Below are positions 5,375 to 6,326 of a stretch of 6,326 bases of DNA, piece after piece. The notes under the pieces are model-generated. The model worked only from the letters and a program-made list of their open reading frames with translations. It was not told the origin of the DNA and made no database searches. The DNA is from Anaerolineae bacterium. Its GTDB lineage: Bacteria > Chloroflexota > Anaerolineae > B4-G1 > SLSP01. The stretch is from positions 1-6,326 of the forward strand of contig JAFGKB010000158.1 in NCBI GenBank assembly GCA_016928755.1, read 5' to 3'. Every line of letters begins with the position of its first letter. Position 1 is the stretch's first letter. Both the position numbers and the translations under genes were made by a program.

Positions 5375-6187
5375 ATGGAACAACCTGCCAGAATTCTAGT
5401 TGTTGATGATGAGATTGGTATCCGGTATTTTCTTAACGAAATACTAACTGATGTGGGATACCATGTTGTCACCGTTGACAATGGTGAGGCCGCAATGGAA
5501 TCTATTGCGGCCCAGGAATTTGACTTGGCACTTCTTGACCTGAAGCTGACGGGGGGGATTGGTGGATTAGATATCCTGGTAGAACTGCGTCAACGTTCTC
5601 CTGATACCGCAGTTATCGTTTTGACTGCGCATGCTTCCTTGGATACTGCCGTTGAGGCATTGCGGCAAGGTGCCCATGATTATCTCTTTAAGCCATGTGA
5701 GCCGGAGAAGTTACGCGAAAGCGTGCGCCAGGGTTTGATCAAGCGCCAACGCCAGACCCGTCAGCGGGAAGTTTTAAATCAATTAGAGCACCACTTAAGC
5801 ACGAATCTCAGTGAGATCTTATCTACTGCCATTGAGCGAGCTATTACACCTGATGCCGAACACGTTGTTGAGGATGACTCACGCTTTATCCAACAAGGCG
5901 ATTTGATGGTTGATATAGCTCGCCATATTATTACTTTAAACGGTAAGCTGGTGGAATTCAGTACCACAGAGTTTGACCTAGTAGCCTATCTACTAGAACA
6001 CGCGCCCCGTGTTATATCACCCCAGGAATTAGCTAAAGAAGTCTTGGCCTATGAAGGCGAGATTTGGGAAATCGGCGATATTATACGCACTCATATCTAC
6101 CGTGTTCGCCAGAAAATGAAAGCCGTAGATTCCAAAACCGACTTAATCCACACCGTCCGTGGGGTAGGGTACACTATCCATACGTAG
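5375..6187 (+). CDS. Response regulator, receiver plus OmpR/PhoB-type winged-helix DNA-binding domain
   Basis: The 270-residue protein starts with a complete CheY-like receiver (about 5-120): acidic pocket Asp11/Asp12, phospho-acceptor Asp55 (LALLDLKL), Thr84 (VLTAH) and Lys106 (LFKP). Residues 120-170 form a charged, Gln-rich linker that looks helical and is longer than in typical OmpR-family members. Residues 173-270 match the OmpR/PhoB effector domain: STTEFDLVAYLLEH, then ISPQELAKEVL, the helix region RTHIYRVRQKMKA and the terminal hairpin HTVRGVGYTI. By family it is a transcription factor activated by phosphorylation; the adjacent kinase is the natural donor. An AGGAG site (5365-5369) lies 5 bases before the ATG, and its own extended -10 promoter lies upstream. 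The loop after Asp55 reads KLTGGIGGLD, one residue longer than usual, and is encoded across a run of seven G bases (5551-5557). The receiver wording (TAHASLDTAVEALRQGAHDYLFKP) is closer to NtrC-type receivers than to OmpR's. Target genes are unknown. Confidence 0.95.
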   Translation: MEQPARILVVDDEIGIRYFLNEILTDVGYHVVTVDNGEAAMESIAAQEFDLALLDLKLTGGIGGLDILVELRQRSPDTAVIVLTAHASLDTAVEALRQGAHDYLFKPCEPEKLRESVRQGLIKRQRQTRQREVLNQLEHHLSTNLSEILSTAIERAITPDAEHVVEDDSRFIQQGDLMVDIARHIITLNGKLVEFSTTEFDLVAYLLEHAPRVISPQELAKEVLAYEGEIWEIGDIIRTHIYRVRQKMKAVDSKTDLIHTVRGVGYTIHT

Positions 6188-6231
6188 TCTCAACCAATTA
6201 TGCCCGTCCGCATACATCCCATCAATACGCG

Positions 6232-6314
6232 CACGCAACTGTAGGGCAAGTGGGTAACTTGCCTGACATGGCTGACAAATTCCCAATTTGTCCTACAAAA
6301 GGCTGTCTTGCGTG
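6232..6314. repeat. Nested palindromic element (REP/MITE-like)
   Basis: Four inverted repeats are nested or adjacent here. The outer pair is CACGCAA (6232-6238) with TTGCGTG (6308-6314). Inside it TGTAG (6240-6244) pairs with CTACA (6293-6297). Within that are two perfect hairpins: GGCAAGT/ACTTGCC (6245-6251 and 6257-6263, loop GGGTA) and GACAAATT/AATTTGTC (6274-6281 and 6285-6292, loop CCC). Together they could form a branched cruciform or multi-arm RNA. The layout resembles small dispersed palindromic repeats found between genes in many bacteria. It may also stop transcription after the regulator, although no T-tract follows. Confidence 0.6.
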
Positions 6315-6317
6315 GTA

Positions 6318-6326
6318 TGTAGGGCA
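6318..6326. repeat. Start of a possible second repeat unit at the window edge
   Basis: TGTAGGGCA (6318-6326) is identical to 6240-6248, the first bases of the palindromic element, 78 bases downstream of it. It is cut by the window end, so whether a full second unit follows cannot be seen. Confidence 0.4.

Noticed and set aside
5779..5967. Minus-strand open frame opposite the regulator linker and winged helix.
   Set aside because: It is antisense to a clearly conserved effector domain, with no supporting signals.
6188..6326. The right-hand palindromes considered as a CRISPR array or a tRNA.
   Set aside because: There is no regular repeat-spacer pattern and no tRNA arm consensus or CCA. The structure is nested inverted repeats with only one visible recurrence of 9 bases.

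Overview
The window holds a compact bacterial signal-transduction locus: two large sensor/histidine-kinase-type genes transcribed away from each other and one response-regulator gene following the right-hand kinase. The organism is probably a moderate-GC bacterium, and the style suggests Chloroflexota. That guess rests on the long cytosolic PAS/GAF kinases, on the wording of the GAF start in the left-edge gene, and on the palindromic intergenic repeat at the right end. It comes from memory of such families and is not proven by anything here.

Layout. Positions 1-692 (minus strand) carry the 5' part of a gene that runs off the left edge: a receiver-like domain, a polar linker, then the start of what looks like a GAF domain. 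Positions 693-994 are an AT-rich divergent intergenic region with a good minus-strand sigma-70-type promoter and three inverted repeats, one sitting on the predicted start of the minus transcript. Positions 995-5266 (plus) encode a 1423-residue soluble histidine kinase: pseudo-receiver, four PAS, coiled coil, three GAF, HisKA, HATPase. Positions 5267-5374 hold a weak hairpin and a consensus extended -10 promoter. Positions 5375-6187 (plus) encode a 270-residue response regulator with an intact receiver and an OmpR/PhoB-type winged helix. Positions 6188-6326 are non-coding and hold a nested palindromic element, with the first 9 bases of a possible second copy at the window edge.

How it may work (inference). 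The kinase would integrate cytosolic signals through its PAS and GAF domains, autophosphorylate on His1211 and pass phosphate to Asp55 of the adjacent regulator, which would bind DNA. The most unusual point is that both divergent sensor genes begin with receiver folds that have lost the phospho-accepting Asp (Thr58 in one, Ser56 in the other, in similar L-T-[S/T]-L contexts). The downstream regulator keeps the complete catalytic set. The two degenerate domains are therefore more likely docking, dimerisation or ligand-sensing modules than phosphorelay steps.
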